Part shown: positions 6,746-15,387 of the stretch, one piece after another | How the letters are laid out: each line of letters opens with the position of its first letter | Position numbering within the stretch: position 1 is the stretch's first letter | Assembly (NCBI GenBank): GCA_023388995.1 | Contig: JAEWFD010000004.1 | Coordinates: 72,444 to 136,443, forward strand | Direction: 5' to 3' | Origin: Bacillota bacterium | Lineage (GTDB): Bacteria > Bacillota_I > Bacilli_A > Erysipelotrichales > Erysipelotrichaceae | Length of the DNA: 64,000 bases | Program-made: the position numbers and the translations under genes | The notes under the pieces: model-generated | Seen by the model: only the letters and a program-made list of their open reading frames with translations | The model's database searches: none | Told to the model about the DNA's origin: nothing

Positions 6746-8058
6746 ATGGCATTCATAACCTCCCTCACTACTTTGCGATAACCGGTATAACTTTGTAATA
6801 AGGAAGCAATTTTATCTTCTTCAAAAAAGAATATTTGCTTCAAAAGCGAATCATCTGCACGCAATATCGGAAGTACTTGTTTCATGATATATAATTCCAG
6901 ATTTCGCAATCGTTCTTTTTCTGATTCACTTGCTCTTCGTTTTTGATGCAATGCATCCAAACCTGTTTCTGTTCTATATTTATAATAACGATATAGGCTT
7001 TGAAACCGCTCCGAAAAATTCTGCTGCTCATATCTTCCATAATTTTGCTTCGTTTTATGCAAGCGGTCTTCCAGATGCTTGATATAGATCCCTGCTTCTT
7101 GAAAATTAGATGTTCGCATCTGTATACTGCGATTTAGAAAGATCCAGGCACTTTCATAATCCTTTCTGATAAACGCTTGCATTCCAAGTGTATAATAGCT
7201 ATTTGCCTTAATTCTAGGCTGTACATTCCATTTGGAGTCTGTTAGCAACTCCGTCATTTCTTGATATAAGCTATGGTATTGTTCTTGATCACAGTGCAAA
7301 GCAATCGCCATTTGGCAAGTCGTGACAGCAGCCAGCATATTTGCATTCTCATGCTGTTTGGCTATGCCTTTCAGCTGTCGCGCTAGTTCAGCAGCGCTAA
7401 GCACTTGGTTGTTTGCCAGCATGAGCTGCAATTGATTCAATTGGTGCAACATGGACTGTTCTTCCTGCAAACATACACGTTCTGCCAATGCCTGCAATTT
7501 TGCACGATCAAAGTAAGTCACTTGACAGTGATGAAATAATAGATCAATCGTGATCGAACGGCTGCTAGGATGCAGTGCATCTAAGAATTGTTCGTATTTC
7601 TCATATTGCTTCTGGGTAATACCCTCACCATGCAGATAATACGCACGAATCATTTCTATCAGCTCATATGCCTCACGATAATAAATATAGGAACGATATG
7701 GCGTCAATTCTTTGATACAGGATCTTGTCAGTTGATCAATTTTCTCAGAATCATACGTCATGACTGCCCGCCAGATGGCATCGGTATATTGCAGCAGTTG
7801 CTGCAACAAATGTTCTGGAGCCACAAAATTTTCTTGCAGCTTATGAAGCAGTTTATCATAAATTTCATCGTCCGGAGATACTTCTCCGCGAATCAGGCGA
7901 TTGTATGTCTTGTCGCAGCAAATCGGGATTCCATTGTGATCTAGTAAAAAGGATGATTTCTGCCACTTTTTACTTCGATGCTTGTTCCAATGTTCAAGCC
8001 GGTAACATTCAAATAAGAAACCCAACTTTCGCTTCATTACCGGGTCCAGTATAAACAT
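6742..8058 (-). CDS. RRNPP-like HTH-TPR regulator 4
   Basis: A 438-aa paralog starting MFILDPVMKRKLGFLFECYR. HTH-like segment CCDKTYNRLIRGE and LLHKL near residues 50-75; TPR-like SYYTLGMQAFIRKDYESAW near residue 285, then SERFQSLYRYYKYR. The start at 8058 is preferred over an in-frame TTG at 8073 because it aligns with paralogs 2 and 3. It lies 15 nt downstream of the gene at 8074-9183 and overlaps the 51-aa ORF by 4 nt, so the three form one operon. Peptide sensing and DNA binding are inferred. Confidence 0.6.
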   Translation of the reverse strand: MFILDPVMKRKLGFLFECYRLEHWNKHRSKKWQKSSFLLDHNGIPICCDKTYNRLIRGEVSPDDEIYDKLLHKLQENFVAPEHLLQQLLQYTDAIWRAVMTYDSEKIDQLTRSCIKELTPYRSYIYYREAYELIEMIRAYYLHGEGITQKQYEKYEQFLDALHPSSRSITIDLLFHHCQVTYFDRAKLQALAERVCLQEEQSMLHQLNQLQLMLANNQVLSAAELARQLKGIAKQHENANMLAAVTTCQMAIALHCDQEQYHSLYQEMTELLTDSKWNVQPRIKANSYYTLGMQAFIRKDYESAWIFLNRSIQMRTSNFQEAGIYIKHLEDRLHKTKQNYGRYEQQNFSERFQSLYRYYKYRTETGLDALHQKRRASESEKERLRNLELYIMKQVLPILRADDSLLKQIFFFEEDKIASLLQSYTGYRKVVREVMNAI

Positions 8059-8073
8059 AATAACCCCGATCAA

Positions 8074-9183
8074 TCAAGCAAGATATGTACGTTGCTCAGC
8101 CATGGCTTGCAATGGCAAAAATGGAATTTTCCAATCTATGGCAATCTGCGGCTTACGCAATGCTTGCGTAAATTGGATGCGATAGTTTTGTTGATAGTAA
8201 AGTACTACTGGCTTGATCTTCCATTTGCCTGAGGGCAATACATAGTTTAATTCATATAAAAGTTTGCCGGATGCATCAATTGCATAGGCATGCAGACTGT
8301 CAATTGCCCGGAAGCAAATTTGCTTAATCTCACTTAAATCCAATTTTTGATAGGTAACATCTTCTTCATCAATTGTAAGCTGATACACAAAGCCTTCTTC
8401 AACGACAAGTAAGATATGGATTTTTGATCCTGATTGTGTCCAATCATATTGAATGATTTGTGGCAACCGTGCCAGAATTTGGTTTACTTTTGCCCTTTGT
8501 TCGATCTCCAGAGATGCCATCCATGGGAATCGGGATGGACAATGCATAATTTGAATCTTGCGAAATCCGATTGAATGAATATCGCAAAGATCAACCTGGA
8601 AGCGCTCCAGGCAGACATCATCCATGACTTCCAGATATTGCTGTCCTTTAATATTGATCCATTGCAATTCCTGAGCATGAATCGGATATGTCTTTTCTTC
8701 AAACAAGAATTCTTTGTGGTAATAGCCAAATTGCAGCTCCAGTTGTTCCTTGCGTTTTAACACCAGTGCAATGCAAAGAATACCATCAATCAGCGTGCAA
8801 GCAATATTCATAATTTTTGCTTTTGATTGTAATGCAAGTATCGGTGCTTCAAATAGTGTTGGCTGATATACTTGCTGCCGAATAAAATGCAATTCGTTGC
8901 CTCTTGCACATAATACCAAGACGCGCCCCTTTTCATCCTTTGTTACAAGATGAGAAGAACCAAATAAGCCTGTGTCAATGGTACAGTATTCTATCCTGCT
9001 TTCTCTTTGTTGGATAAAATAATACAATCGACCTTCTTTGTTTCGTACAAACACAAAGTAATGTTTCTTGTCATCTTGTATTGTATACAGAGAATCAATT
9101 GTTTCTAAACATTGTTCTCCTCCAAAATACTGACAAATTCGATGTTCCATACGGAATGGTTGCTGACCAACTACAAAATCCAT
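8074..9183 (-). CDS. Unknown protein co-transcribed with regulator 4 (possible beta-propeller)
   Basis: A 369-aa protein starting MDFVVGQQPFRMEH, chosen because AAAGGAGGG precedes this ATG by 8 nt. No signal peptide and no membrane helix. The sequence is a run of short hydrophobic strands alternating with turns (for example YFVFVRNKEGRLYYFI, VLVLCARGNELHFI, LHAYAIDASGKLLYEL), repeating about every 40-50 residues. That fits a WD40- or Kelch-like propeller, though I see no diagnostic motif. It is the first gene of the regulator 4 operon and is probably a partner or target of that system. Function unknown. Confidence 0.5.
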   Translation of the reverse strand: MDFVVGQQPFRMEHRICQYFGGEQCLETIDSLYTIQDDKKHYFVFVRNKEGRLYYFIQQRESRIEYCTIDTGLFGSSHLVTKDEKGRVLVLCARGNELHFIRQQVYQPTLFEAPILALQSKAKIMNIACTLIDGILCIALVLKRKEQLELQFGYYHKEFLFEEKTYPIHAQELQWINIKGQQYLEVMDDVCLERFQVDLCDIHSIGFRKIQIMHCPSRFPWMASLEIEQRAKVNQILARLPQIIQYDWTQSGSKIHILLVVEEGFVYQLTIDEEDVTYQKLDLSEIKQICFRAIDSLHAYAIDASGKLLYELNYVLPSGKWKIKPVVLYYQQNYRIQFTQALRKPQIAIDWKIPFLPLQAMAEQRTYLA

Positions 9184-9314
9184 TTTCTTCTCCCTCCTTT
9201 TTCTTTTCGAATGAAAACGTAGAGTTTGCCGGCAAGCAGCCATTCATCAGAGGCTCGAAAAACACCAAGGCATTGGCATTTGTTACTAGATTCACCAGCG
9301 TTACTCGTGGTTAT

Positions 9315-9320
9315 ATTATA
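9315..9320 (-). promoter_or_regulatory. -10 element in front of the regulator 4 operon
   Basis: TATAAT on the minus strand with no good -35 (TTCCAG at 9338-9343). The inverted repeat at 9358-9431 begins just upstream, the position expected of an activator site. Confidence 0.4.
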
Positions 9321-9347
9321 AACGAAAGAAAAGAAAACTGGAAAATA

Positions 9348-9431
9348 TACGGAAAAAGCCAAAAAATAGCTATTATTCGACATTTTTACGGTTTTCCGTA
9401 AGATCGATGTCGAATATTCCGTGTTTTTGGC
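9348..9431. repeat. Long nested inverted repeat with TACGG half-sites
   Basis: Three nested pairs share one centre near 9394: GCCAAAAA/TTTTTGGC (9358-9365, 9424-9431), ATTCGACAT/ATGTCGAAT (9375-9383, 9407-9415) and TTACGG/CCGTAA (9386-9391, 9396-9401). TACGGA also occurs at 9348-9353. The core resembles the TACGGATT motif near the peptide gene. It may be an operator for regulator 4, or an RNA leader hairpin of the operon if transcription starts at the promoter at 9445-9474. Confidence 0.5.
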
Positions 9432-9444
9432 CTAAAAAGTTGCA

Positions 9445-9474
9445 TTTATAATGTACAATTCTTTTTTTCATCAA
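9445..9474 (-). promoter_or_regulatory. Possible upstream promoter of the regulator 4 operon
   Basis: TTGATG (9469-9474), 18 nt, TATAAA (9445-9450) on the minus strand, placed before the inverted repeat. A transcript from here would carry the whole hairpin in a 5' leader of about 255 nt. Confidence 0.4.
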
Positions 9475-9503
9475 AAAATAAAAAATTTATTTACTAAAAC
9501 TTT

Positions 9504-9947
9504 TTACCTTTTTTGCTTTTTAATGAAAGAAGCATCGCTAGTAGCCACTAAAACAGTACCATCAAAGGCTTCTCCCCGTACATGAACGATCGTTCCCCCC
9601 AGATATTTTACTTGGGCTTTCATCAGCAGCTGGGTATTATTTGGTACGGCACGCAAATAAGATACTGCAAGAGTTATGGTAGAAACAATAGAATCAATAC
9701 TGAGACTGCGAATCAAAATGCCAAATGCAGAATCAAATGCGGTTGCCATGATTCCGCCATGCAGCACCCCGTTGGGATTCATCTGCCAGGATGCAACCTG
9801 TACTGACAGTGTAATTGATTGGTCTTCCAAGCTGCTATCTGCATATTGCAAGTTCAGCATATGTAAGATATTGTCTTTCGGCATATCATGATCTATTTTC
9901 ATCAGTGTTGTTTTGACTAGTTCTGCAAATGCATGTTCGTTTATCAT
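9504..9947 (-). CDS. PaaI-type hotdog-fold thioesterase
   Basis: 147 aa. NPNGVLHGGIMATAFDSAFG (residues 57-76) is the signature of the PaaI/YigI acyl-CoA thioesterase group: the HGG turn followed by a helix carrying the catalytic acidic residue (D72). The length is typical of a single hotdog domain. Expected to hydrolyse an acyl- or aryl-CoA thioester in the cytosol as a homotetramer or dimer; the natural substrate cannot be read from the sequence. It appears monocistronic. Confidence 0.85.
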   Translation of the reverse strand: MINEHAFAELVKTTLMKIDHDMPKDNILHMLNLQYADSSLEDQSITLSVQVASWQMNPNGVLHGGIMATAFDSAFGILIRSLSIDSIVSTITLAVSYLRAVPNNTQLLMKAQVKYLGGTIVHVRGEAFDGTVLVATSDASFIKKQKR

Positions 9948-10094
9948 TCTATTAGCTTCCTTTACTTCACAATGAAATTATTATAGAAAAAATGAAGGGG
10001 AAATGCAAGCAATGACCGACTCATCTGATTTCATATTGCAGTAAAATTTTTACGATGCTGCAATCTGCTTGTTCTGCACTAGACTTCGCCATCG

Positions 10095-11036
10095 CTATAA
10101 ACTGCAGATTCTATTCATAATCGCAGCAAATGAGCTTGGATTGTCAAGCATCATAAAATGTCCAGCATCTTCAACCGTGAAAATTTCTTTGCGTGGTGCA
10201 TGTATTGTTTTAAAATATGATTCAGCTATCGTACTTGGTGCCTGAAAATCTCTTTCGCCAATAATATAATATACAGGAATTTTATAGTTAAGTGTTTCCT
10301 CACGCAAGCTATGAGAAAATAAATACTCCCAGATCTGCTTATTATTGCTCATTCCTTTTACGATACTTAAAAGATCAGAAATTTGAAAAAGCGGACTTTT
10401 AAACAGTGTCTTTAAAACGGGGATAAAATCCATCCCTATTTTGTATTTTCCTTGTAATAATCGAATAGTCTGAATCTTCTTTATCATTTGCTTATTATAA
10501 CTATTTTCAGGATAGTCGCCAATTTTTATTAATTTTTTCAAGTCTTTTTTATGATCTGCTTCAATTATTAACTCTTTTAGTTTTTGATAACCAAGCTGTT
10601 CATTCTCTGTAATGCCGATTACTTGTCCGGCCCCGATGTAATATAACACATCTTCTGAATGCCGCAAGACAAACAATGAACCTAATACACTTCCAAATGA
10701 ATGACCTAAGATAACTATTCTTTCTTTGCCGTATTTTGCCTTCAAATAGTTTACCACTTCAAGTAAATCTGCTAGCAACTCATCCATAGTCGGATACATC
10801 TTTTTGTTTTTCGAAAGGGTCTTTCCGGCACCTCTTTGATCCCAATGAACAACCGTATATAAATCAGATAGTGCTTCTTGAAATGCATAGGAAAAGGTTG
10901 ATTCGGACATTCCGGGTCCGCCATGTATAAATAAAAGTACCGGGAGCTCAGAATTCTTGTTAGTATAGTGCAATAAGAATTGGTTGATACCATTAATGAT
11001 TATATATTCCGCAGTAAAATTTGTCTTATTTTTCAT
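10095..11036 (-). CDS. Alpha/beta hydrolase, proline-iminopeptidase-like
   Basis: 313 aa. HGGPG (residues 38-42, oxyanion loop), DQRGAGKT (66-73), the nucleophile elbow GHSFGS (111-116), the acidic residue in GERDFQAP and the catalytic His in AGHF complete the alpha/beta-hydrolase triad. The HGGPG plus DQRGAG combination is typical of prolyl aminopeptidases and related hydrolases. No signal peptide. It is visibly more AT-rich than its neighbours, with many AAA/ATT codons, so it may be acquired. Preceded by GGAG and a strong promoter. Confidence 0.8.
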   Translation of the reverse strand: MKNKTNFTAEYIIINGINQFLLHYTNKNSELPVLLFIHGGPGMSESTFSYAFQEALSDLYTVVHWDQRGAGKTLSKNKKMYPTMDELLADLLEVVNYLKAKYGKERIVILGHSFGSVLGSLFVLRHSEDVLYYIGAGQVIGITENEQLGYQKLKELIIEADHKKDLKKLIKIGDYPENSYNKQMIKKIQTIRLLQGKYKIGMDFIPVLKTLFKSPLFQISDLLSIVKGMSNNKQIWEYLFSHSLREETLNYKIPVYYIIGERDFQAPSTIAESYFKTIHAPRKEIFTVEDAGHFMMLDNPSSFAAIMNRICSL

Positions 11037-11080
11037 TGTTTATCTCCATAAGATTAAAATTTTTTTAACAATTACGTACT

Positions 11081-11109
11081 ATTATATTTTAACATATTGT
11101 TTGACACAA
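11081..11109 (-). promoter_or_regulatory. Promoter of the alpha/beta hydrolase gene
   Basis: TTGTGT (11104-11109), 17 nt, TATAAT (11081-11086) on the minus strand, 45 nt before the start codon. Confidence 0.65.
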
Positions 11110-11251
11110 AGGTGATATCCTCCCAAAACAAGATTATTTATTACATTTAATATGCATTGTAATATGCTACGGTTGATGAAGTCAGCTTTCATTCGAACGA
11201 TATATTTGTTTCAGCTATGCAAATTACAATAAATGCAGATTTTTACACATT

Positions 11252-11282
11252 TAAAAAAGAGGACTTTAAGCAAAAGTCCTCA
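11252..11282 (-). terminator. Intrinsic terminator of the c-di-GMP gene pair
   Basis: Minus strand GAGGACTTT / AAAGTCCTC 9-bp stem followed by TTTTTT, 17 nt after the stop codon of the diguanylate cyclase gene. Confidence 0.9.
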
Positions 11283-11298
11283 ATCTGATTTACTATCC

Positions 11299-13539
11299 TT
11301 ATACCGGCTGTTCCATATACAATGCATATGTATTTTTACCTGAGTTCTTAACGTGATATACCGCCGTATCAGCTTTCTGGAACAATTCTTCAAAGGTAGC
11401 CGCATCATGCGGTGCGATCGCAACCCCTATACTGCAGGAAATCAAATTGCCGTCATGATTCATCAAGCGATACAATTCCAAATGAGAGCAGACATCGCGA
11501 GCCTTGGCAACCGCAACTTCTTTATTGGGAATATCCTTTAAGAAAATCGCAAACTCATCACCACCCAGACGCCCGACAATATCATTGGAACGTGTGAGCC
11601 CTTTCAGAATTTGTCCGATATCAGCTAAAACGAAATCGCCAAATAAGTGTCCTTTGCTGTCATTGACTTGTTTAAAATCATCAATATCAATAAACAAGAA
11701 GGCATGCAATTCATTTCCGGTTGATTGTTCTAAAATAGCAGTAATCAAATTCTGTGTTGTTGCTTTATTATACAGACCAGTCAGCTCATCCATATTCGCT
11801 TTGCGAAGCAGCTGGGCAATTTCTTTCTTTTCGCGGTCAATATTCAAAATCCGTCCGATCGCCTTGCTAGGACGCTGCTGTTCATCAAAAATCGTCGTAA
11901 TGGTAAAGCGGCACCAGATATATCCGTGGTCTTTCGCCTGAATCCGCACTTCCGCATTCTTGATCGGACTATGCGGGAGCGGCGGCAGGAACAAGTCCTG
12001 CAATGCATCTTGATCCTCGGGATGAATATGCCCCCGTTCAATCTCATGCAGCGGATACTCCTCTTCAACGACTTCATAGCCAAACATTGCACTAAACATC
12101 GGTGCCATTTGAATCAGCGAGCTGCGGTAATCAAAGTCAAAGATAACAGAAGACGACTGCTCTGCGATAATGCGGTAGCGCTGTTCATTATAATGCAATT
12201 CATCCAGAATCTGCATCTGCTTGGTATGATCTAGGATAATCGAGAAATACCATGGAATACCATCCGCATCGACCATAAATTGCCCTTTATCCAATACCCA
12301 GATTAAGCTGCCATCTTTTTGCTTGATGCGATACTCACTCGTGAGCGGCAAATCACTATGCTTTTCAAATGCTTCTTTGCGCAGCTTCTGCAATTGCTCC
12401 CGATCTTCTTCATAAACAAGATTCAAGAAGACATTTCGTCCGTTTTCCTCAATTTCCTCGCGTGTATAGCCAACCAGTTTCAAGAATCCTTCACTCATAT
12501 AATCGAAATAACCGGATCCCAGTACTCCGCATTTATATAATCCGCCTTGAATATTGCTGTTGATGAATTCCAGTTGATTCCGGTGATAGGCAATATCTTT
12601 GTGGCTGCGCCACATTGCATAAAAGGAATATAACATCACGACCAGCACCATGATGCTTACTCTGGCCGCCAAAGTCAGCCCTTGCATAAACAGTGCATCC
12701 GTTTGCTCCGCAATCACCTGCATCGGAACATAATTGAAAATAAACCAATCATTAATGCCAAGATTTTCGTACACCATATAATAGCCTTGACCATCAATTT
12801 GGAATTGCAAAAAACCGCCTGACAGGGCTCTCATATTATTTCTCAGCTCGGCAAGCTGCTCATGCGTAACTCCAGCTTTTTCCAAAACGCTGAAAATACT
12901 ATTCTCTTCCGGAAATTTCATTGCCATTTCATCTTTGCAGATAAAACTCCCGTCATAACTCACCAAATAAGAAAAAGACTGACCGCCAAAACGATGTGCC
13001 TGGACAATATCATGCAATTCTTCTGTTTCATATGTACTGTGCAGTACAGCTTTGACTTCATTTTCCTGAATCAGCGGGACTGCAATCGTAAATACCTTGT
13101 GACCATCAAACAAAGACGTCAATACATCGGAAACAACAACTTCACCATCCTTGGCACGCTGAAAATACCAACGATCACGAATATCTGCCTGCAAGCCATC
13201 AGAAGAATGACTTTGTCCATTCAGCTCAGTATAACTGAGCCGATTGAAAGACAACAGCCTGACAGCTTCTTCCAGTGTTGCTACAATATCGCTGACTTGG
13301 TCTATCTTTTGTAATGAAATGGCATGTGCAATTGCTTTGGTAGTCGCTTTATATTCACTGATTTTATAATTCAGTGCTTCAGCACTTTGTATTGACGACT
13401 CAATCAAATACTCTTTTGCTTGGTCACGCATACTTGTATTCAGTTGACGGTTAAAATCCCAAAATGAATAACTGAAAAATCCAATCAACAAACATACACC
13501 AATTGTGCGCGCAAGTATTTTGACGATTCTGTCATTCAT
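11299..13539 (-). CDS. Membrane diguanylate cyclase with Cache and two PAS domains
   Basis: 746 aa. One N-terminal membrane helix (about 8-28), an extracytoplasmic dCache-like sensor domain (about 30-285), a second membrane helix (about 290-312), two PAS domains (about 325-440 and 455-565) and a C-terminal GGDEF domain (about 580-740). The active-site motif RLGGDEFAIFL is intact, and the inhibitory RxxD site (RSND, five residues upstream of GGDEF) is present. It should make cyclic di-GMP from two GTP with product inhibition, tuned by an external ligand and by the PAS domains. It lies 27 nt downstream of a GGDEF-EAL gene in the same direction. Confidence 0.9.
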   Translation of the reverse strand: MNDRIVKILARTIGVCLLIGFFSYSFWDFNRQLNTSMRDQAKEYLIESSIQSAEALNYKISEYKATTKAIAHAISLQKIDQVSDIVATLEEAVRLLSFNRLSYTELNGQSHSSDGLQADIRDRWYFQRAKDGEVVVSDVLTSLFDGHKVFTIAVPLIQENEVKAVLHSTYETEELHDIVQAHRFGGQSFSYLVSYDGSFICKDEMAMKFPEENSIFSVLEKAGVTHEQLAELRNNMRALSGGFLQFQIDGQGYYMVYENLGINDWFIFNYVPMQVIAEQTDALFMQGLTLAARVSIMVLVVMLYSFYAMWRSHKDIAYHRNQLEFINSNIQGGLYKCGVLGSGYFDYMSEGFLKLVGYTREEIEENGRNVFLNLVYEEDREQLQKLRKEAFEKHSDLPLTSEYRIKQKDGSLIWVLDKGQFMVDADGIPWYFSIILDHTKQMQILDELHYNEQRYRIIAEQSSSVIFDFDYRSSLIQMAPMFSAMFGYEVVEEEYPLHEIERGHIHPEDQDALQDLFLPPLPHSPIKNAEVRIQAKDHGYIWCRFTITTIFDEQQRPSKAIGRILNIDREKKEIAQLLRKANMDELTGLYNKATTQNLITAILEQSTGNELHAFLFIDIDDFKQVNDSKGHLFGDFVLADIGQILKGLTRSNDIVGRLGGDEFAIFLKDIPNKEVAVAKARDVCSHLELYRLMNHDGNLISCSIGVAIAPHDAATFEELFQKADTAVYHVKNSGKNTYALYMEQPV

Positions 13540-13566
13540 AAAAACGCCCCCTTACTTACACAACTT

Positions 13567-15150
13567 CTAAAATGCAATTCGTTCGAATTCTTGTATCATC
13601 ATCGGTCGGGCAAAGAAGAATCCTTGAGCAACTTCACAACCTACATGTTCTAAGAAGGCAACTTGCTCATCTGTCTCCACACCTTCCGAAATGACCCGAA
13701 TATCCAATGCTTCCGCCATGTGGATCACATTTTTAATGACAATTTTTTCGCGGTCACTGCTTTTTTGGGAGTGGAAGAAGTCGCGATCCAGCTTTAAAAT
13801 GTCAGCTGGAATATCTTTCAGCAACTTCAAGGAAGAATATCCTGATCCGAAATCATCAATTGCAACCATAAATCCATGCTCTTTTAATTTCAAAAAAGTA
13901 GGAATGAGATTTTTAAAATTCAAATCCAAGGTCGTTTCTGTTAATTCCAGTTCAATCCAATGGGAAGGAATTTGATGGCGATTCAGTATCGCAATCAAAT
14001 CTTCTGCTAGATGATCATTGTTCATGTGCAGCCGCGACAAATTCACAGAAATCGGCAGCGGTTCCAGCCCTTGCTTGATCCACTGTGCAATCAAGGAACA
14101 AACTTGATCTAATACATAATAATCCAACTTCACTACAAATCCGTTCTGTTCGAACAGCGGAATGAAACTTGCAGGATTTAGAAAGCCCTTTTGACTATGA
14201 TTCCAGCGTACTAAGGCTTCTGCCCCGCAAATGCGGCGATCTGACAAGGTATATTTCGGCTGCAAGTATACTTCAAATTCTTTGTGATTCAAAGCCCGGT
14301 ACATATCGGATTCCAGCTCTGTTTCGTAAATAAACATATCACGCATTTCATCCCGGTAGCAGACATAAGATTGATTGGTATTTCGCTTGCTGACTTTTTT
14401 TGCCATATTAGCCCGGTCGTTCATTAAGCTGAAATCCAGAGTTGGATCGGTAATCACATAAATCCCTACCGATACTTGCAAATATGGCAGGTCTACCTCA
14501 TGGTAGATATCATCAATCATCTGATCCAACCGCTTGCATAGCAGCTGCTGCGTTTCGTACTTCATCAGTATCGTAAAATGATCACTGACCATCCGGCCGA
14601 ACATCTCCTGTTCATCCAGATGACTGGCAATGCAATCACCCATGCTTTTTAAAACCTGATTGCCGCGATCATATCCATACACATCATTTAATGCTTTAAA
14701 GCGATCTACATCCAAGGAGATTAATGCATATATCTGTTTGTATTCCTGAAACAGCATATTCTTTGAATCCTGCTTCAACTTATGAAAATTATTGCGTTTG
14801 GTAATCGGATCGATATATGCAATTCGTTCCAATTCCATACGATTCTGTCTTTGCTTGCTGATCATGTAACAGATTACACTCAAAAATGCGACTACCAAAA
14901 AACTTTGTATTAAAATCATCGAAATAAAAACATTTTCATCTGCCAGCGATACAACTGACTGCCAGCTCATGTTGGGCACTAAGGTCATGCTTTCGGCGCT
15001 GGATAATACTGCTAAATCACGCCATCCCATTTGTCCAATTTTGCCCGTATGTACTTGCAAATGCAGTATTTTAGCTTGTATATTATATACAAATCCGCTC
15101 CAAGCAAATAAACCCGTCAAAACGAAAATCAGCAATCTCTTCCACTTCAT
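13567..15150 (-). CDS. Membrane GGDEF-EAL protein, probable cyclic di-GMP phosphodiesterase
   Basis: 527 aa from the ATG at 15150, chosen because AAGGAG lies 7 nt upstream. Two membrane helices (about 5-22 and 70-90) enclose a short outer loop of roughly 45 residues. The GGDEF domain is degenerate (RMVSDHFTIL at the catalytic loop), so it should not make c-di-GMP. The EAL domain keeps its catalytic motifs: AEALVRW, the Asn in SVNLS, ELTET, DDFGSGYSSL and SEGVET. It is thus probably a hydrolase of c-di-GMP. It is the first gene of a two-gene operon with the diguanylate cyclase. Confidence 0.9.
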   Translation of the reverse strand: MKWKRLLIFVLTGLFAWSGFVYNIQAKILHLQVHTGKIGQMGWRDLAVLSSAESMTLVPNMSWQSVVSLADENVFISMILIQSFLVVAFLSVICYMISKQRQNRMELERIAYIDPITKRNNFHKLKQDSKNMLFQEYKQIYALISLDVDRFKALNDVYGYDRGNQVLKSMGDCIASHLDEQEMFGRMVSDHFTILMKYETQQLLCKRLDQMIDDIYHEVDLPYLQVSVGIYVITDPTLDFSLMNDRANMAKKVSKRNTNQSYVCYRDEMRDMFIYETELESDMYRALNHKEFEVYLQPKYTLSDRRICGAEALVRWNHSQKGFLNPASFIPLFEQNGFVVKLDYYVLDQVCSLIAQWIKQGLEPLPISVNLSRLHMNNDHLAEDLIAILNRHQIPSHWIELELTETTLDLNFKNLIPTFLKLKEHGFMVAIDDFGSGYSSLKLLKDIPADILKLDRDFFHSQKSSDREKIVIKNVIHMAEALDIRVISEGVETDEQVAFLEHVGCEVAQGFFFARPMMIQEFERIAF

Positions 15151-15364
15151 GTGTAGTCTCCTTATGCTTCCCTGCATCCCCCAAATTTATTTCCTAAATT
15201 CGTTTGAAAACCCTTTACATTTTAACACAGTTCTACTTCGAACACTAGCCTATTCATGGAAATGTATAGAAAAGGATTACCAATAATAGCAAATTTCATG
15301 CTCTCTTTTGAACACCGTCTTAGAGAAATCAAAATCGTTACTGTTTTCCGTTGTTTTTCTATGA

Positions 15365-15370
15365 TATAAT
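15365..15370 (+). promoter_or_regulatory. -10 element of apbE
   Basis: TATAAT 18 nt before the ATG at 15388. The implied 5' leader is only about 11 nt. No clear -35 at the expected spacing. Confidence 0.5.
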
Positions 15371-15387
15371 AACCTACGGTGATTGAA

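Noticed and set aside
6610..6798. A 62-codon plus-strand ORF opposite the 51-aa ORF
   Set aside because: No ribosome site, and it lies wholly opposite the regulator 4 end and the coupled ORF, whose coupling evidence is stronger.
9171..9383. A 70-codon minus-strand ORF with a hydrophobic start (MSNNSYFLAFSVYF) just before the regulator 4 operon
   Set aside because: No ribosome site; it spans the inverted repeat and a promoter and its tail reads out of frame over the ribosome site of the 8074-9183 gene. Chance ORF more likely.
9373..9471. A 32-codon ORF starting MKKRIVHYK as a possible signalling peptide
   Set aside because: No Shine-Dalgarno, no hydrophobic leader, and it overlaps the promoter and the inverted repeat.
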